DNA of 64,000 bases. Source: Paracoccus acridae. GTDB lineage: Bacteria > Pseudomonadota > Alphaproteobacteria > Rhodobacterales > Rhodobacteraceae. Where the stretch lies: positions 62,001 to 126,000 of the forward strand of contig NZ_BMIV01000005.1 of the NCBI RefSeq assembly GCF_014642735.1, written 5' to 3'. Positions 26,509 to 35,366 of this stretch are shown piece by piece. The notes beneath the pieces were generated by a model. That model made no database searches. It was not told the DNA's origin and saw only the letters and a list, made by a program, of their open reading frames with translations. Each line of letters opens with the position of its first letter. Within the stretch, counting starts at the first letter, position 1. Made by a program: the position numbers and the translations under genes.

Positions 26509-27957
26509 ATGAAGGCGGCAAGTTGGGCGGCGATCGTGGCGCTGTTGGCGGGAGCCCCCGCCGCGGATGCGCAGGTCGTGACCAAGCAATATGACGACGG
26601 CGGCGTCTATGAAGGCACCTTCCGCAACGGCCGCCAGCACGGCCAGGGCAGCTATACCCTGCCCAACGGCTATCGCTATGAAGGCGACTGGGTCGAGGGC
26701 GAGATCCTGGGCCAGGGCCGCGCCACCTTTCCCAACGGCTCCGTCTATGAAGGCCAGTTCGCCGAAGGCAAGCCCAACGGCACCGGCACGATCACCTATG
26801 CCGACGGCGGCACCTATGAAGGCGACTGGGTGGCCGGAGAGATCACCGGCAAGGGCGTCGCGCGCTATGCCAACGGGTCGGTCTATACCGGCGATTTCGT
26901 CAAGGGCCTGCACCAGGGCAAGGGCGTGCTGACCCAGCCCAACGGATACCGCTACGAAGGGGACTGGAACGCGGGCGTCAAGGAAGGGCAGGGCAAGATC
27001 ACCTATCCCGACGGCGCGGTCTATGAAGGCGGGATGCTGGCGGGCCAGCGCGCGGGCAAGGGCAAGCTGACCATGGCCGACGGGCTTGTCTATGAGGGGA
27101 TCTGGTCGGCGGGGCAGATGTCGGGCACGGGCGTGCTGGTCCAGGCCTCGGGCGATCGCTACGAGGGCCAGATGCTGAACGGCCGGCGCGAAGGACAGGG
27201 CGTCGCCACCTATGCCAATGGCGACGTCTATGACGGCGCCTTCAAGGCCGACCGCCGCCATGGGCAGGGCACCTTCACCGGCACCGATGGCTATGTCTAT
27301 ACCGGGTCATGGGTGGAAGGCCGGATGGAAGGCGAAGGCCGGATCACCTATCCGGACGGATCGGTCTATACCGGCGGCATGAAGGACGACCGGCCCCATG
27401 GCAGCGGGACCATCACCTATCCCGACGGGGCAAGCTATTCCGGCCAATGGGCCGCCGGCGTGATCGAGGGCGAGGGCAAGGCCACCTATGCCAACGGCAT
27501 GGTCTATGAGGGCGGCTTCAGGAATGCCCGAAACCACGGCCTGGGCCGGATGACCTATCCCGACGGCTATGTCTATAATGGCGCATGGGCCGACGGTCAG
27601 CGCCATGGCGAAGGCCAGGCGACCTATCCCGATGGCACGGTCTATACCGGCGGCTTCGCGAACGGCCTGCGCGAAGGACAGGGCAAGCTGACGACGCCGG
27701 ACGGCTTCACCTATGAAGGCGGCTGGAAGGCGGGCGAGATCGACGGCACCGGCGTCGCGACCTATGCCAGCGGCGACCGCTATGAGGGCAGCTTCGTGGC
27801 GGGCAAGCGTCAGGGCCAGGGCGTGATGCGCTATGCCAGCGGCGAGGTTGCGTCGGGCCAATGGGACCAGAACCGCCTTGTCGAAAGCGGCCCCGCCCCT
27901 GCGGCAGGGGCAACGGAAACCCCGGCCATGCCGAACGAAGCCCCCACGACCCCTTGA
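26509..27957 (+). CDS. Secreted MORN-repeat protein with 18 full repeats
   Basis: A 482-residue protein. A signal peptide (MKAASWAAIVALLAGAPAADA) is followed by 18 consecutive 23-residue MORN repeats and one partial repeat, with no spacing error. Each unit follows Y-E/T-G-x-W/F...G-x-G-x-x-T/Y-x-x-G. The last part is a Pro/Ala-rich tail. MORN repeats form a long beta-hairpin strip and often bind lipids or proteins; here the protein would act in the periplasm or outside. Translation starts at the ATG at 26509, since the upstream ATG at 26479 would put charged residues before the signal. No enzyme domain is seen. Confidence 0.82.
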   Translation: MKAASWAAIVALLAGAPAADAQVVTKQYDDGGVYEGTFRNGRQHGQGSYTLPNGYRYEGDWVEGEILGQGRATFPNGSVYEGQFAEGKPNGTGTITYADGGTYEGDWVAGEITGKGVARYANGSVYTGDFVKGLHQGKGVLTQPNGYRYEGDWNAGVKEGQGKITYPDGAVYEGGMLAGQRAGKGKLTMADGLVYEGIWSAGQMSGTGVLVQASGDRYEGQMLNGRREGQGVATYANGDVYDGAFKADRRHGQGTFTGTDGYVYTGSWVEGRMEGEGRITYPDGSVYTGGMKDDRPHGSGTITYPDGASYSGQWAAGVIEGEGKATYANGMVYEGGFRNARNHGLGRMTYPDGYVYNGAWADGQRHGEGQATYPDGTVYTGGFANGLREGQGKLTTPDGFTYEGGWKAGEIDGTGVATYASGDRYEGSFVAGKRQGQGVMRYASGEVASGQWDQNRLVESGPAPAAGATETPAMPNEAPTTP

Positions 27958-27977
27958 GCGGGTTTTGGGAACGTCTT

Positions 27978-27993
27978 TACTTGTATGGAAGTA
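27978..27993. promoter_or_regulatory. GntR-type operator candidate upstream of uxuA cluster
   Basis: TACTT-GTATGG-AAGTA is an inverted repeat with a 6-base centre, 32 bp before the GntR start. The spacing equals that of the palindrome at 38412-38429. Confidence 0.4.
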
Positions 27994-28024
27994 TGGCATA
28001 AGCTGCTGCCTGGGGGAGGCTTTC

Positions 28025-28702
28025 ATGGACGTCGCACGCATCACGATCGCGCCAAGCACGGCGTTCCAAGTCCATGACTGGCTGCGCAAGCGCGTCCAGC
28101 AGGGCGACCTGCCCCCTGGGATGCGCATCAGCGAAACCGAGGTCGCGGCCGCCATCGGCATCAGCCGCCAGCCGGTGCGAGAGGCTTTCATCCGCCTGGC
28201 CAGCGACGGCCTGGCCGAGGTCCGCCCGCAGCGCGGCACCTATATCAGCAAGATTTCCGTCGCGGCGGTCCTGTCCGCCCGCTTCATCCGCGAGGCGGTC
28301 GAGGCCGATCTGGCCCGCATCGTGGCCCAGACACGGCCCGCCGAGATGCTGGACCGCATGGCGGATGAAATCGCCCTGCAGACAGCCGCGGACCAGACCG
28401 GAAACGTGAACGACTTCATCGAATCCGACGACCGCTTCCACCGCCTGCTGGCCCTTGCCGCGGGGCAAGAGGCGGTCTGGGCCGATCTGGACCGGCTCAA
28501 GGCGCAGATGAACCGGCTGCGGCACCTGTCCATGCGCGCCTTCGACCGCGGCTTCATCATCGGCCAGCACCAGCAGATCCTGGACGCGCTGCGCAAGGGT
28601 GATGCCAACGCCTCCGAGACCGCGATGCGCACCCATCTGCGCCAGATGCTGACCGAGGTGCCGCAGATGGCGGCGGCCCAGCCCGACTATTTCACCGACT
28701 GA
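28025..28702 (+). CDS. GntR family regulator (FCD domain), hexuronate cluster
   Basis: A 225-residue FadR-type regulator. The winged helix (ISETEVAAAIGISRQPVREAFIRLASDGLAEVRPQRGTYI, about residues 39-78) is followed by an all-helical FCD ligand domain whose metal-site residues are visible (DDRFHRLL, HQQILDAL, HLRQM). It is the first gene of a unit with uxuA (11 bp gap) and kdgK, so it should sense a hexuronate or an aldonate such as mannonate or fructuronate. The start at 28025 was chosen because the operator-like repeat and an apparent ribosome site (GGGGGAGG) lie just before it. Confidence 0.88.
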   Translation: MDVARITIAPSTAFQVHDWLRKRVQQGDLPPGMRISETEVAAAIGISRQPVREAFIRLASDGLAEVRPQRGTYISKISVAAVLSARFIREAVEADLARIVAQTRPAEMLDRMADEIALQTAADQTGNVNDFIESDDRFHRLLALAAGQEAVWADLDRLKAQMNRLRHLSMRAFDRGFIIGQHQQILDALRKGDANASETAMRTHLRQMLTEVPQMAAAQPDYFTD

Positions 28703-28713
28703 GAGAGGATTGC

Positions 28714-29925
28714 ATGCGACAGACCTGGCGTTGGTTCGGTCCGAACGACCGCGTGTCCATCGACGACATGCTGCAAGCAGGTGTCCAAGGCGTCGTGACG
28801 GCGCTGCATCATGTCCCCACGGGCACCGTCTGGACGCCCGAGGAAATCGCCCGCCGCCAGTCCCAGCTTGCCGCGATGCGGGACGGCACCCCATCCGGCC
28901 TGGAATGGGAGGTCGTGGAAAGCCTGCCCGTCAGCGAGGCGATCAAGACCCAGTCCGGCGACTGGCGCGGCCATGTGCAGAACTGGATCGCCTCCATGCG
29001 GAACCTGCACGCGGCGGGGATCCGGGTGATCTGCTACAACTTCATGCCGGTGCTGGACTGGACGCGCACCGACCTGGAATGGCGCCGCCCCAATGGCGCG
29101 CGCTGCATGCGCTTCGACCTGACCGACTTCGCGGCCTTCGACATCCACATCCTCGAACGTCCTGGCGCGGCCGAGGATTTCCCCGAGGACATCCGGGACG
29201 CCGCCGCCCGTCGCTTTGCCGACATGGACGATGCCGCGCGCCAGCAGCTTGCCGGAAACGTGGTCTTCGGCCTGCCCGGCGCGGCCGAGCATCTGAGCAT
29301 GGGCGACGTGCGCGACCTGCTGCAGACCTATGCCCCGGTGACGGACGCGGTGCTGCGCCGCAACTTCAACGATTTCCTGGAACAGGTGGCGCCTGTCGCG
29401 CAGGACCTGGGGATGCGGCTGTGCTGCCACCCGGACGATCCGCCGTTCCCACTGCTGGGCCTGCCCCGCGTCATGTCCACCGAGGCCGATTACGCCGAAC
29501 GCATGGCGGCGGTGGATCTGCCCGCGAACGGCATCACGCTGTGTTCCGGGTCGTTGGGGGCGCGGCATGACAACGACCTGCCCGGGATGATGCGCCGCCT
29601 GGGCGACCGCGTGCATTTCCTGCACCTGCGCAATGTCCGCCGCGACAGCGACACCATCCCCGCCAGCTTCTTCGAGGATGAACACCTGACCGGCCAGACC
29701 GACATGGTGGACCTGATCGACGCGGTGCTGGCCGAGGAAGCCCGCAGGCGGGCAGCGGGTCGCGAGGACTGGCGCATCCCCATGCGCCCCGACCATGGGC
29801 AGGACATCCTGGACGATATCGGCCGGGGCGGCCAGCCGGGCTATCCCGCGATTGGTCGCCTCAAGGGCCTGGCCGAACTGCGCGGCGTCGAACTGGCGCT
29901 GTCGCGCAAGCACCAGGCCGCCTGA
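28714..29925 (+). CDS. uxuA: Mannonate dehydratase
   Basis: UxuA (403 residues) dehydrates D-mannonate to 2-keto-3-deoxy-gluconate in the cytoplasm, using a divalent metal. It starts MRQTWRWFGPNDRVSIDDMLQAG. Family marks are VVTALHHVPTGTVWTPEEI, RVICYNFMPVLDWTRTDL, LCCHPDDPPFPLLGLPRV, ITLCSGSLGARHDND, HFLHLRNVRRD and MRPDHGQDILDD. These include the conserved Cys/His/Asp metal ligands. The stop overlaps the kdgK start by one base, which couples the two. Length is normal. Confidence 0.95.
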   Translation: MRQTWRWFGPNDRVSIDDMLQAGVQGVVTALHHVPTGTVWTPEEIARRQSQLAAMRDGTPSGLEWEVVESLPVSEAIKTQSGDWRGHVQNWIASMRNLHAAGIRVICYNFMPVLDWTRTDLEWRRPNGARCMRFDLTDFAAFDIHILERPGAAEDFPEDIRDAAARRFADMDDAARQQLAGNVVFGLPGAAEHLSMGDVRDLLQTYAPVTDAVLRRNFNDFLEQVAPVAQDLGMRLCCHPDDPPFPLLGLPRVMSTEADYAERMAAVDLPANGITLCSGSLGARHDNDLPGMMRRLGDRVHFLHLRNVRRDSDTIPASFFEDEHLTGQTDMVDLIDAVLAEEARRRAAGREDWRIPMRPDHGQDILDDIGRGGQPGYPAIGRLKGLAELRGVELALSRKHQAA

Positions 29926-30824
29926 TGCGCATCCTGTCCATCGGAGAGGCAATGGTCGAACTGGGCCAGTCGGACCGGCCCGGCCTGTGGCGCCTGGGGA
30001 TCGCGGGCGACACGCTGAACACCGCCTGGTATCTGCGCCGCCTGCTGGGCGCCGACTGGCAGGTCGATTACCTGTCGCGCGTGGGCCAGGGCGCCTTTTC
30101 CCAGCAGATGGTGGATTTCCTGTCCGCCGAAGGCATCGGCACCGCCCATGTGGCCCGCGACCCCGACCGGGAAATCGGGCTTTACGCCATCAGCCTGACC
30201 GACGGGGAACGCAGCTTCGCTTATTGGCGCGACACCTCGGCGGCCCGGCGGCTGGCCGACGATCCTGCGGCGCTGGATGCGGCGCTTGAAGGGGCGGCGC
30301 TGGCCTATTTCTCGGGCATCACGGTGGCGATCCTGCCGCCCCAGGGTCGTGCGAACCTGCTGGCGGCCCTGTCCCGCGCCAAGGTGGCGGGGACGCGGGT
30401 GGTCTTCGACCCGAACCTGCGCCCGCGCCTGTGGCCTGACGCCGCCACCATGCGGCAGGGCATCAGCGATGCGGCGGCGGGCGCCGATCTGGTCCTGCCC
30501 AGCTTCGACGACGAATCCAGCCATTTCGGCGATGCCGATCCCCAGGCCACCGTGGTGCGCTATCTGGCGCTGGGGGCGGGGCAGGTGGTGGTGAAGAACG
30601 GCGGCGGGCCGATCAGCTTTGGCGGGATCGGGGGATCGGGCACGATCAGCGACCTTGCGCCCGAAACGCCCGTGGACAGCACGGCGGCTGGCGACAGCTT
30701 CAATGCGGGCTATCTTGCGGCCAGCCTGTCGGGTGCGGATTGCGCGGCGGCCATCGCCGCGGGCCACGACCTCAGCCGCAAGGTGATCCGCCATCGCGGC
30801 GCCCTGGTGGCCGAGGCGCTGTAG
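29925..30824 (+). CDS. kdgK: 2-keto-3-deoxygluconate kinase
   Basis: KdgK (299 residues) phosphorylates 2-keto-3-deoxygluconate to KDPG, joining the Entner-Doudoroff pathway. It is a PfkB kinase with GEAMVEL at the start, GIAGDTLNTAWYLRRLLG (substrate loop), VVFDPNLRPRLWPD and the anion-hole/catalytic motif DSTAAGDSFNAGYL (Asp near residue 254). TGATG links it to uxuA. The KDPG aldolase needed next is not in this window. It converges on uxuB with a 22-bp gap. Confidence 0.93.
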   Translation: MRILSIGEAMVELGQSDRPGLWRLGIAGDTLNTAWYLRRLLGADWQVDYLSRVGQGAFSQQMVDFLSAEGIGTAHVARDPDREIGLYAISLTDGERSFAYWRDTSAARRLADDPAALDAALEGAALAYFSGITVAILPPQGRANLLAALSRAKVAGTRVVFDPNLRPRLWPDAATMRQGISDAAAGADLVLPSFDDESSHFGDADPQATVVRYLALGAGQVVVKNGGGPISFGGIGGSGTISDLAPETPVDSTAAGDSFNAGYLAASLSGADCAAAIAAGHDLSRKVIRHRGALVAEAL

Positions 30825-30846
30825 GGCGGGGCGTCACCCCACCCTT

Positions 30847-32259
30847 TCAAGGCCCGCCGCCATCGCCCGCGCCATCCCGCACCAACCCCGTCAGAGCCGC
30901 CACCAGATCCGCCGCAAAGCCCGCGTCGTCGCGCAGCGCGGGCGGGAACACCTCGGCCAGGGCCAGGAAGCCCGCCACGGTCTGCGCCGGATCCTCGCGC
31001 CAGAGGGCGGCAAGGCGCGGGGCCAGCGGATCCTTGACCTCGATCGCCGCGCCCTTTTCGTCGCGCCCCGAGGCATAGCGCATCCAGGCCGCCACGGCGA
31101 GCGTCAGCCCCGGCACCGCCCGGCCCGCCGCACGGCTTTCCGCGATGGTGCCCAGGATCCGCTGCGGCAGCTTCTGGCTGCCGTCCATGGCGATCTGCCA
31201 GGTCCGGTGCCGGATCGCCGGGTTCGCGTAACGCGCGGCAAGGGCGCCGGCATAGGCACCCAGATCCTCGCCGGGCGGGGGCGTCAGCGCCGGGATGATC
31301 TCGTCCCGCCACAGGCTGCGCACGAAATCGGCAAAGACGGGATCGGCCATGGTGTCGGCGATGGTCTCATGCCCCGCCAGATAGCCCAGATAGGCGAGGC
31401 TGGAATGCGTGCCGTTCAGCATCCGCAGCTTCATGTGTTCAAAGGGCGTCACATCGGCCACCATCTGCACGCCGACCGTCTCAAAGGCCGGACGGGGGCC
31501 GCAGAAACGGTCCTCGACCACCCACTGGCGGAAGGGCTCGTGCATCACCGGGGCCTCGTCGCGGGTGCCGGTCATGGCTTCCAGCCGGTCCAGGTCGGCG
31601 GGCGTGGTCGCGGGGACGATCCGGTCCACCATGGTCGAAGGAAAGGCCCCTTCCGCCGCGATCCAGTCGGCCAGGGCCGGGTCGATCAGGCGGGCCAGTT
31701 CCCCGACCACGCCCCGCACCACCCGGCCGTTTTCGGGCAGGTTGTCGCAGCACAGCACCGTGAAGGGCGGCAGCCCCGCGTCGCGGCGCAGGGCCAAGGC
31801 GCGGACCAGGAAGCCCGGCGCGGATTTCGGCAGCGGATTTTCCAGGTCATGCCGGATGTCGGGATGGTCTCGGTTCAGCCGCCCCGTCGAGGGTTCGTGG
31901 CAATAGCCCTTTTCCGTCACCGTCAGGCTGACAATATGCGTATCCGGCGCGGCCATTGCGTCCAGCACGGCCTGCGGATCCTCCGGCGCGACCAGCACGT
32001 CGCGCAGGACCGTCACGACCTGCGGCTTCTCGCCATCCGGTCCCAGTTCCAGCGCCGTATAGGCCCAGCCCTGCGGTTTCAGCCTGTCGCGCGTGCCGGA
32101 TGATTGCAGCGACACGCCGGTGATGCCCCAGCCGCCAGCCTCGGCCACATAGATCGCGCCATGGGCGCGGAAGAAGGCGCCCAGGCCCAGATGGACGATG
32201 CCCGACTTGGTGGTGGGGTCGCGATACAGCCTATCGTGCAAGCCAGCCTCCATCGACAT
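30847..32259 (-). CDS. uxuB: Mannitol dehydrogenase family protein, probable fructuronate reductase
   Basis: A 470-residue long-chain polyol dehydrogenase. The N-terminal Rossmann part starts VHLGLGAFFRAHGAIYV, and the catalytic Lys-Asn-His set is in MKLRMLNGTHSSLAYLG. In this uronate cluster it should reduce fructuronate (or tagaturonate) to mannonate (or altronate) with NADH. The start is unsure: ATG 32259, ATG 32253, or TTG 32241. The last is attractive because GGAGG lies 5 bases ahead of it, inside the end of kduD. The overlap with kduD is 29 bases for the longest form. It ends the long minus-strand operon. Confidence 0.88.
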   Translation of the reverse strand: MSMEAGLHDRLYRDPTTKSGIVHLGLGAFFRAHGAIYVAEAGGWGITGVSLQSSGTRDRLKPQGWAYTALELGPDGEKPQVVTVLRDVLVAPEDPQAVLDAMAAPDTHIVSLTVTEKGYCHEPSTGRLNRDHPDIRHDLENPLPKSAPGFLVRALALRRDAGLPPFTVLCCDNLPENGRVVRGVVGELARLIDPALADWIAAEGAFPSTMVDRIVPATTPADLDRLEAMTGTRDEAPVMHEPFRQWVVEDRFCGPRPAFETVGVQMVADVTPFEHMKLRMLNGTHSSLAYLGYLAGHETIADTMADPVFADFVRSLWRDEIIPALTPPPGEDLGAYAGALAARYANPAIRHRTWQIAMDGSQKLPQRILGTIAESRAAGRAVPGLTLAVAAWMRYASGRDEKGAAIEVKDPLAPRLAALWREDPAQTVAGFLALAEVFPPALRDDAGFAADLVAALTGLVRDGAGDGGGP

Positions 32260-32971
32260 TCAGGACCGCGCCGTTGATGTAATCGGACGCGGGCGCAGAC
32301 AGGAACACGGCGGTCTGGCCGATATCCTCGGGGCGGCCCCAGCGGCCGGCGGGGATGCGGTCCAGGATCGCGCGGGACCGGGCGGGATCGGCGCGCAGAG
32401 CCTCGGTATTGTTGGTCTCGATATAGCCCGGCGCGATGGCGTTGACGTTGAGGCCAGCCGCCGCCCATTCGTTCGCCATCAGCTTGGTCAGTCCAGCCAC
32501 CCCATGCTTGGACGCGGTATAGGACGGCACCCGGATGCCGCCCTGGAAGGACAGAAGGCTGGCGATGTTGACGATCTTGCCCCGCCCGCGCGGCAATGCC
32601 GCCTTGGCGAAGGCCTGGCAGGTGAAGAACAGTGCCTTGAGGTTCGTGTCCATCACTTCGTCCCAGTCGGCCTCGGAGAAGTCCACCGCATCGGCGCGGC
32701 GGATGATGCCCGCGTTGTTGACCAGGATGTCGATGCGTTCGGCGGCAAAGACATCGCGCGCGGCCATGGGATCGCTGAAATCCAGCCGCATCTGGCGGCC
32801 CGCCCTTTCAGAAACCTGGCCCATCAGCGCCAGCGTCTGATCGCAGTCGCGCCGGCCCGCGGCGATCACCTCGGCCCCCGCTTGGGCCAAGGCTACGGCG
32901 ATGGCCTGGCCGATGCCGGTGTTGGCGCCGGTGACAAGCGCCACCTGGCCGTCGAGCGAGAACGGGTTCAC
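32231..32971 (-). CDS. kduD: 2-deoxy-D-gluconate 3-dehydrogenase / 3-deoxy-hexosulose reductase
   Basis: KduD (246 residues) is an SDR that reduces 3-deoxy-D-glycero-2,5-hexodiulosonate to 2-keto-3-deoxygluconate, the step after KduI. Marks are TGANTGIGQAIA (14-25), NNAGIIRR, IVNIASLLSFQGG, the catalytic YTASKHG and the C-terminal NVDGGWLAR. The stop lies within the start of uxuB, and its start overlaps the kduI stop by 4 bases, so translation is coupled through the three genes. Confidence 0.92.
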   Translation of the reverse strand: MNPFSLDGQVALVTGANTGIGQAIAVALAQAGAEVIAAGRRDCDQTLALMGQVSERAGRQMRLDFSDPMAARDVFAAERIDILVNNAGIIRRADAVDFSEADWDEVMDTNLKALFFTCQAFAKAALPRGRGKIVNIASLLSFQGGIRVPSYTASKHGVAGLTKLMANEWAAAGLNVNAIAPGYIETNNTEALRADPARSRAILDRIPAGRWGRPEDIGQTAVFLSAPASDYINGAVLNVDGGWLAR

Positions 32972-33795
32972 CGCAGATCCCCCGGCTGGACGAAGTCCAT
33001 GTCGGTGTAATCGACGTTGTCGCCCGCCATGGCCCAGATGAAGGTATAGCCGCCGATGCCCGCGCCCGAATGGATCGACCAGGGGGGCGAAATCACCGCC
33101 TGTTCGTTGGCGACAAAGATGTGGCGGGTTTCCTGCGGCTCGCCCATCAGGTGCAGCACGCGGGATTCAGGTGCCATGCCGTGATACAGGTACGCCTCCA
33201 TCCGCCGGTCATGGACATGGGCGGGCATGGTGTTCCAGACCGACCCGTCCTCCAGCGTGGTATAGCCCAGCACAAGCTGGCAGCTTTCCATCACCAGCGG
33301 ATGGATGAACTGCCGGATGGTGCGCTTGTTCGAGGTCTCGACCGCGCCGGTCTTCATCTCCTTCGCCTCATCGACCGTGATCAGGCGGCAGGGCAGTTCG
33401 CGATGCGCGGGGCAGGAGGTGATGTAGAACCGACCCTTGCCGCTGAAGGTCACCGCGCCCGATCCCATGCCCAGGTAGAGCACGTCGCCGTTCTTCATGT
33501 CCCAGGTCTGGCCCGCCGCCGTGACCGATCCGGCCTCGCCGATGTTGACGATGCCCATCTCGCGCCGTTCCAGGAAGGTCGCGGTCTTGGTTTCGGCGAT
33601 CTGGTCCAGGGTGATGTCGGCACCGTCGGGAACCGCGCCGCCCACCACGAAGCGGTCGTAATGGGTATAGACCAGCCGGATTTCCGCGCGGGCGAACAGC
33701 CCCTCGGCCAGGAAATGGCGGCGCAGGCTGTCGGTATCCATGCCTTTCGCATGATCGGGATGAACCGCCTGGCGGGTTTCGACATGGGTGGTCAT
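32968..33795 (-). CDS. kduI: 5-dehydro-4-deoxy-D-glucuronate isomerase
   Basis: KduI (275 residues) isomerises 5-keto-4-deoxyuronate, the product of unsaturated uronates, to a hexodiulosonate. It is a cupin-type zinc protein; the metal site is in PAHVHDRRMEAYLYHGM and a later His in WSIHSGAGIGGYTFIWAMAGDN. The N-terminus ETRQAVHPDHAKGMDTDSLRRHFL is diagnostic. The ATG at 33795 has AAAGG upstream and is preferred to one five codons earlier. It follows kdgF by 11 bases. Confidence 0.95.
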   Translation of the reverse strand: MTTHVETRQAVHPDHAKGMDTDSLRRHFLAEGLFARAEIRLVYTHYDRFVVGGAVPDGADITLDQIAETKTATFLERREMGIVNIGEAGSVTAAGQTWDMKNGDVLYLGMGSGAVTFSGKGRFYITSCPAHRELPCRLITVDEAKEMKTGAVETSNKRTIRQFIHPLVMESCQLVLGYTTLEDGSVWNTMPAHVHDRRMEAYLYHGMAPESRVLHLMGEPQETRHIFVANEQAVISPPWSIHSGAGIGGYTFIWAMAGDNVDYTDMDFVQPGDLR

Positions 33796-33806
33796 AGCAG
33801 AGCCTT

Positions 33807-34088
33807 TCACAGGAAATCGTCGCGGCGGGGGGTGAAGCTGTCGATCAGGTCGCCCCCTTCAAGACAGGTGCAGCCGTGTTTGGCATGGGAAGGGATGACG
33901 AAGGCGTCGCCCGGCCCCACCTCGAATTCGCGGCCGTCCACGGTGAAGCGATAGCGGCCCGATTGCACATAGGTCGATTGCACATGGGGATGGGAATGCA
34001 GCGCCCCCTGGTCGCCCGCCGCGAAGGCGAAGCGGACGACCATCAGTTCGGGGGAATGGGCCAGCACGGTGCGGACGGGACCCTTCAT
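33807..34088 (-). CDS. kdgF: Small cupin protein, KdgF type
   Basis: A 93-residue single cupin. HSHPHVQSTYV (30-40) and HAKHG (68-72) provide metal ligands. KdgF speeds conversion of unsaturated galacturonate/mannuronate monomers to the linear keto form used by KduI, and its position next to kduI supports this. The frame stays open upstream, but MKGPVRTVL at 34088 is the natural start; it overlaps the dctM stop by 4 bases (ATGA). Confidence 0.82.
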   Translation of the reverse strand: MKGPVRTVLAHSPELMVVRFAFAAGDQGALHSHPHVQSTYVQSGRYRFTVDGREFEVGPGDAFVIPSHAKHGCTCLEGGDLIDSFTPRRDDFL

Positions 34089-35365
34089 TTGAAGACCCCG
34101 GGCAGCCACAGCGACAGGGCAGGGATGTATGTGACCAGCAGCAGCACGATCAGGCCTGCGGCATAGAAGGGCCAGACGCTGCGCATGGCCTCCCAGATGG
34201 AAATGCGGGCCACGGCGGCGGCGACGAACTGGACCGGCCCCAGCGGCGGGGTGTTCAGCCCGATCCCCAGGTTCAGGATCATGATGACCCCGAAATGCAC
34301 CGGATCGACGCCGAAGGCCGCCACGACCGGCAGGAAGATCGGCGTGGTGATGATGATCAGCGGCGACATGTCCATGAAGGTGCCCAGCACCAGCAACACG
34401 ATGTTGATCATCAGCAGGATCACGAAGGGATTGTCGGACACCGACTGCATCCAGTTGAGCGAGATCTGCGCCACATGCAGATAGGCCATCAGCCATCCGA
34501 AGGCGCCCGCCATGCCGATGATCAGCAAGACCATCGCGGTCGTGCGCACCGCCTGCTGGGTGGCATGGACGAAATCCGTCCAGGACATGCTGCGATAGAC
34601 CACCACCGTCACCAGCAGCGCATACAGCACCGCGATGCAGCTGCTTTCGGTCGCGGTGAAGACGCCCGACCGCACGCCCCCGAAGATGATGGCGATCAGC
34701 AGCATGCCGGGGATCGACTGCAGCAGGTAATATCCGACGCGGGCGAAACCGGGAAAGGGCTCGGTCGGATAGCCGCGCTTGCGGGCGACGATATAGGCCG
34801 TCACCGACAGCGCCCCCGCCAGCAGCAGGCCGGGGATGATGCCCGCCGTGAACAGGTCGGCGATGGAAATCCGCCCCCCGCCCGAGATCGAGTAGATGAT
34901 CATGTTGTGGCTGGGCGGAAGAAGCAGCGCGATCAGCGCCGCCATCGAGGTCACGTTGACCGCATAGTCCGCGCCATAGCCGCGTTCCTTCATCTGCGGG
35001 ATCATGATGCCGCCGACGGCGGCGGCCTCGGCCACGGCGGATCCGGAAATGCCGCCGAACAGGGTGGATGCGGCGATGTTGACCTGGCCCAGGCCGCCCC
35101 GGACATGGCCGATCAGCGATCCGGCGAAGGCCACGATCCGCGCGGCGATGCCGCCCCTGACCATCAGGTCGCCCGCGAAGATGAAGAAGGGAATGGCCAT
35201 CAGCGTGAAGACCGAAATCCCTGCCGACAGGCGCTGGAACACCACCAGGGGAGGCAGGCCCAGGTATCCAACGGTGGCCAGGCTGGAAATGCCCAGGCAG
35301 AAGGCGATCGGCGTGCCGATCAGCATCAGCAGCGTGAAGACGCCGAAAAGGATCAGATATTCCAT
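34085..35365 (-). CDS. dctM: TRAP transporter large permease (DctM)
   Basis: This 426-residue membrane protein of the TRAP large-subunit family drives solute uptake with a sodium or proton gradient. It has about 12 hydrophobic segments. Family marks are FFIFAGDLMVRGGIAARIVAFAGSLIGHVRGGLGQVNIAASTLFGGISGSAVAEAAAVG, given here as adjoining pieces of the N-terminal half, and LGTFMDMSPLIIITTPIFLPV with GLNTPPLGPVQF near the C-terminus. It starts one base after dctQ stops and overlaps kdgF. The context points to hexuronates as substrate. Confidence 0.92.
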   Translation of the reverse strand: MEYLILFGVFTLLMLIGTPIAFCLGISSLATVGYLGLPPLVVFQRLSAGISVFTLMAIPFFIFAGDLMVRGGIAARIVAFAGSLIGHVRGGLGQVNIAASTLFGGISGSAVAEAAAVGGIMIPQMKERGYGADYAVNVTSMAALIALLLPPSHNMIIYSISGGGRISIADLFTAGIIPGLLLAGALSVTAYIVARKRGYPTEPFPGFARVGYYLLQSIPGMLLIAIIFGGVRSGVFTATESSCIAVLYALLVTVVVYRSMSWTDFVHATQQAVRTTAMVLLIIGMAGAFGWLMAYLHVAQISLNWMQSVSDNPFVILLMINIVLLVLGTFMDMSPLIIITTPIFLPVVAAFGVDPVHFGVIMILNLGIGLNTPPLGPVQFVAAAVARISIWEAMRSVWPFYAAGLIVLLLVTYIPALSLWLPGVFK

Positions 35366-35366
35366 G

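Noticed and set aside
26590..27900. Regular 69-bp DNA repeats resembling a CRISPR or satellite array
   Set aside because: The repeats are degenerate at the DNA level, in frame, and encode MORN units; there are no spacers or cas genes.
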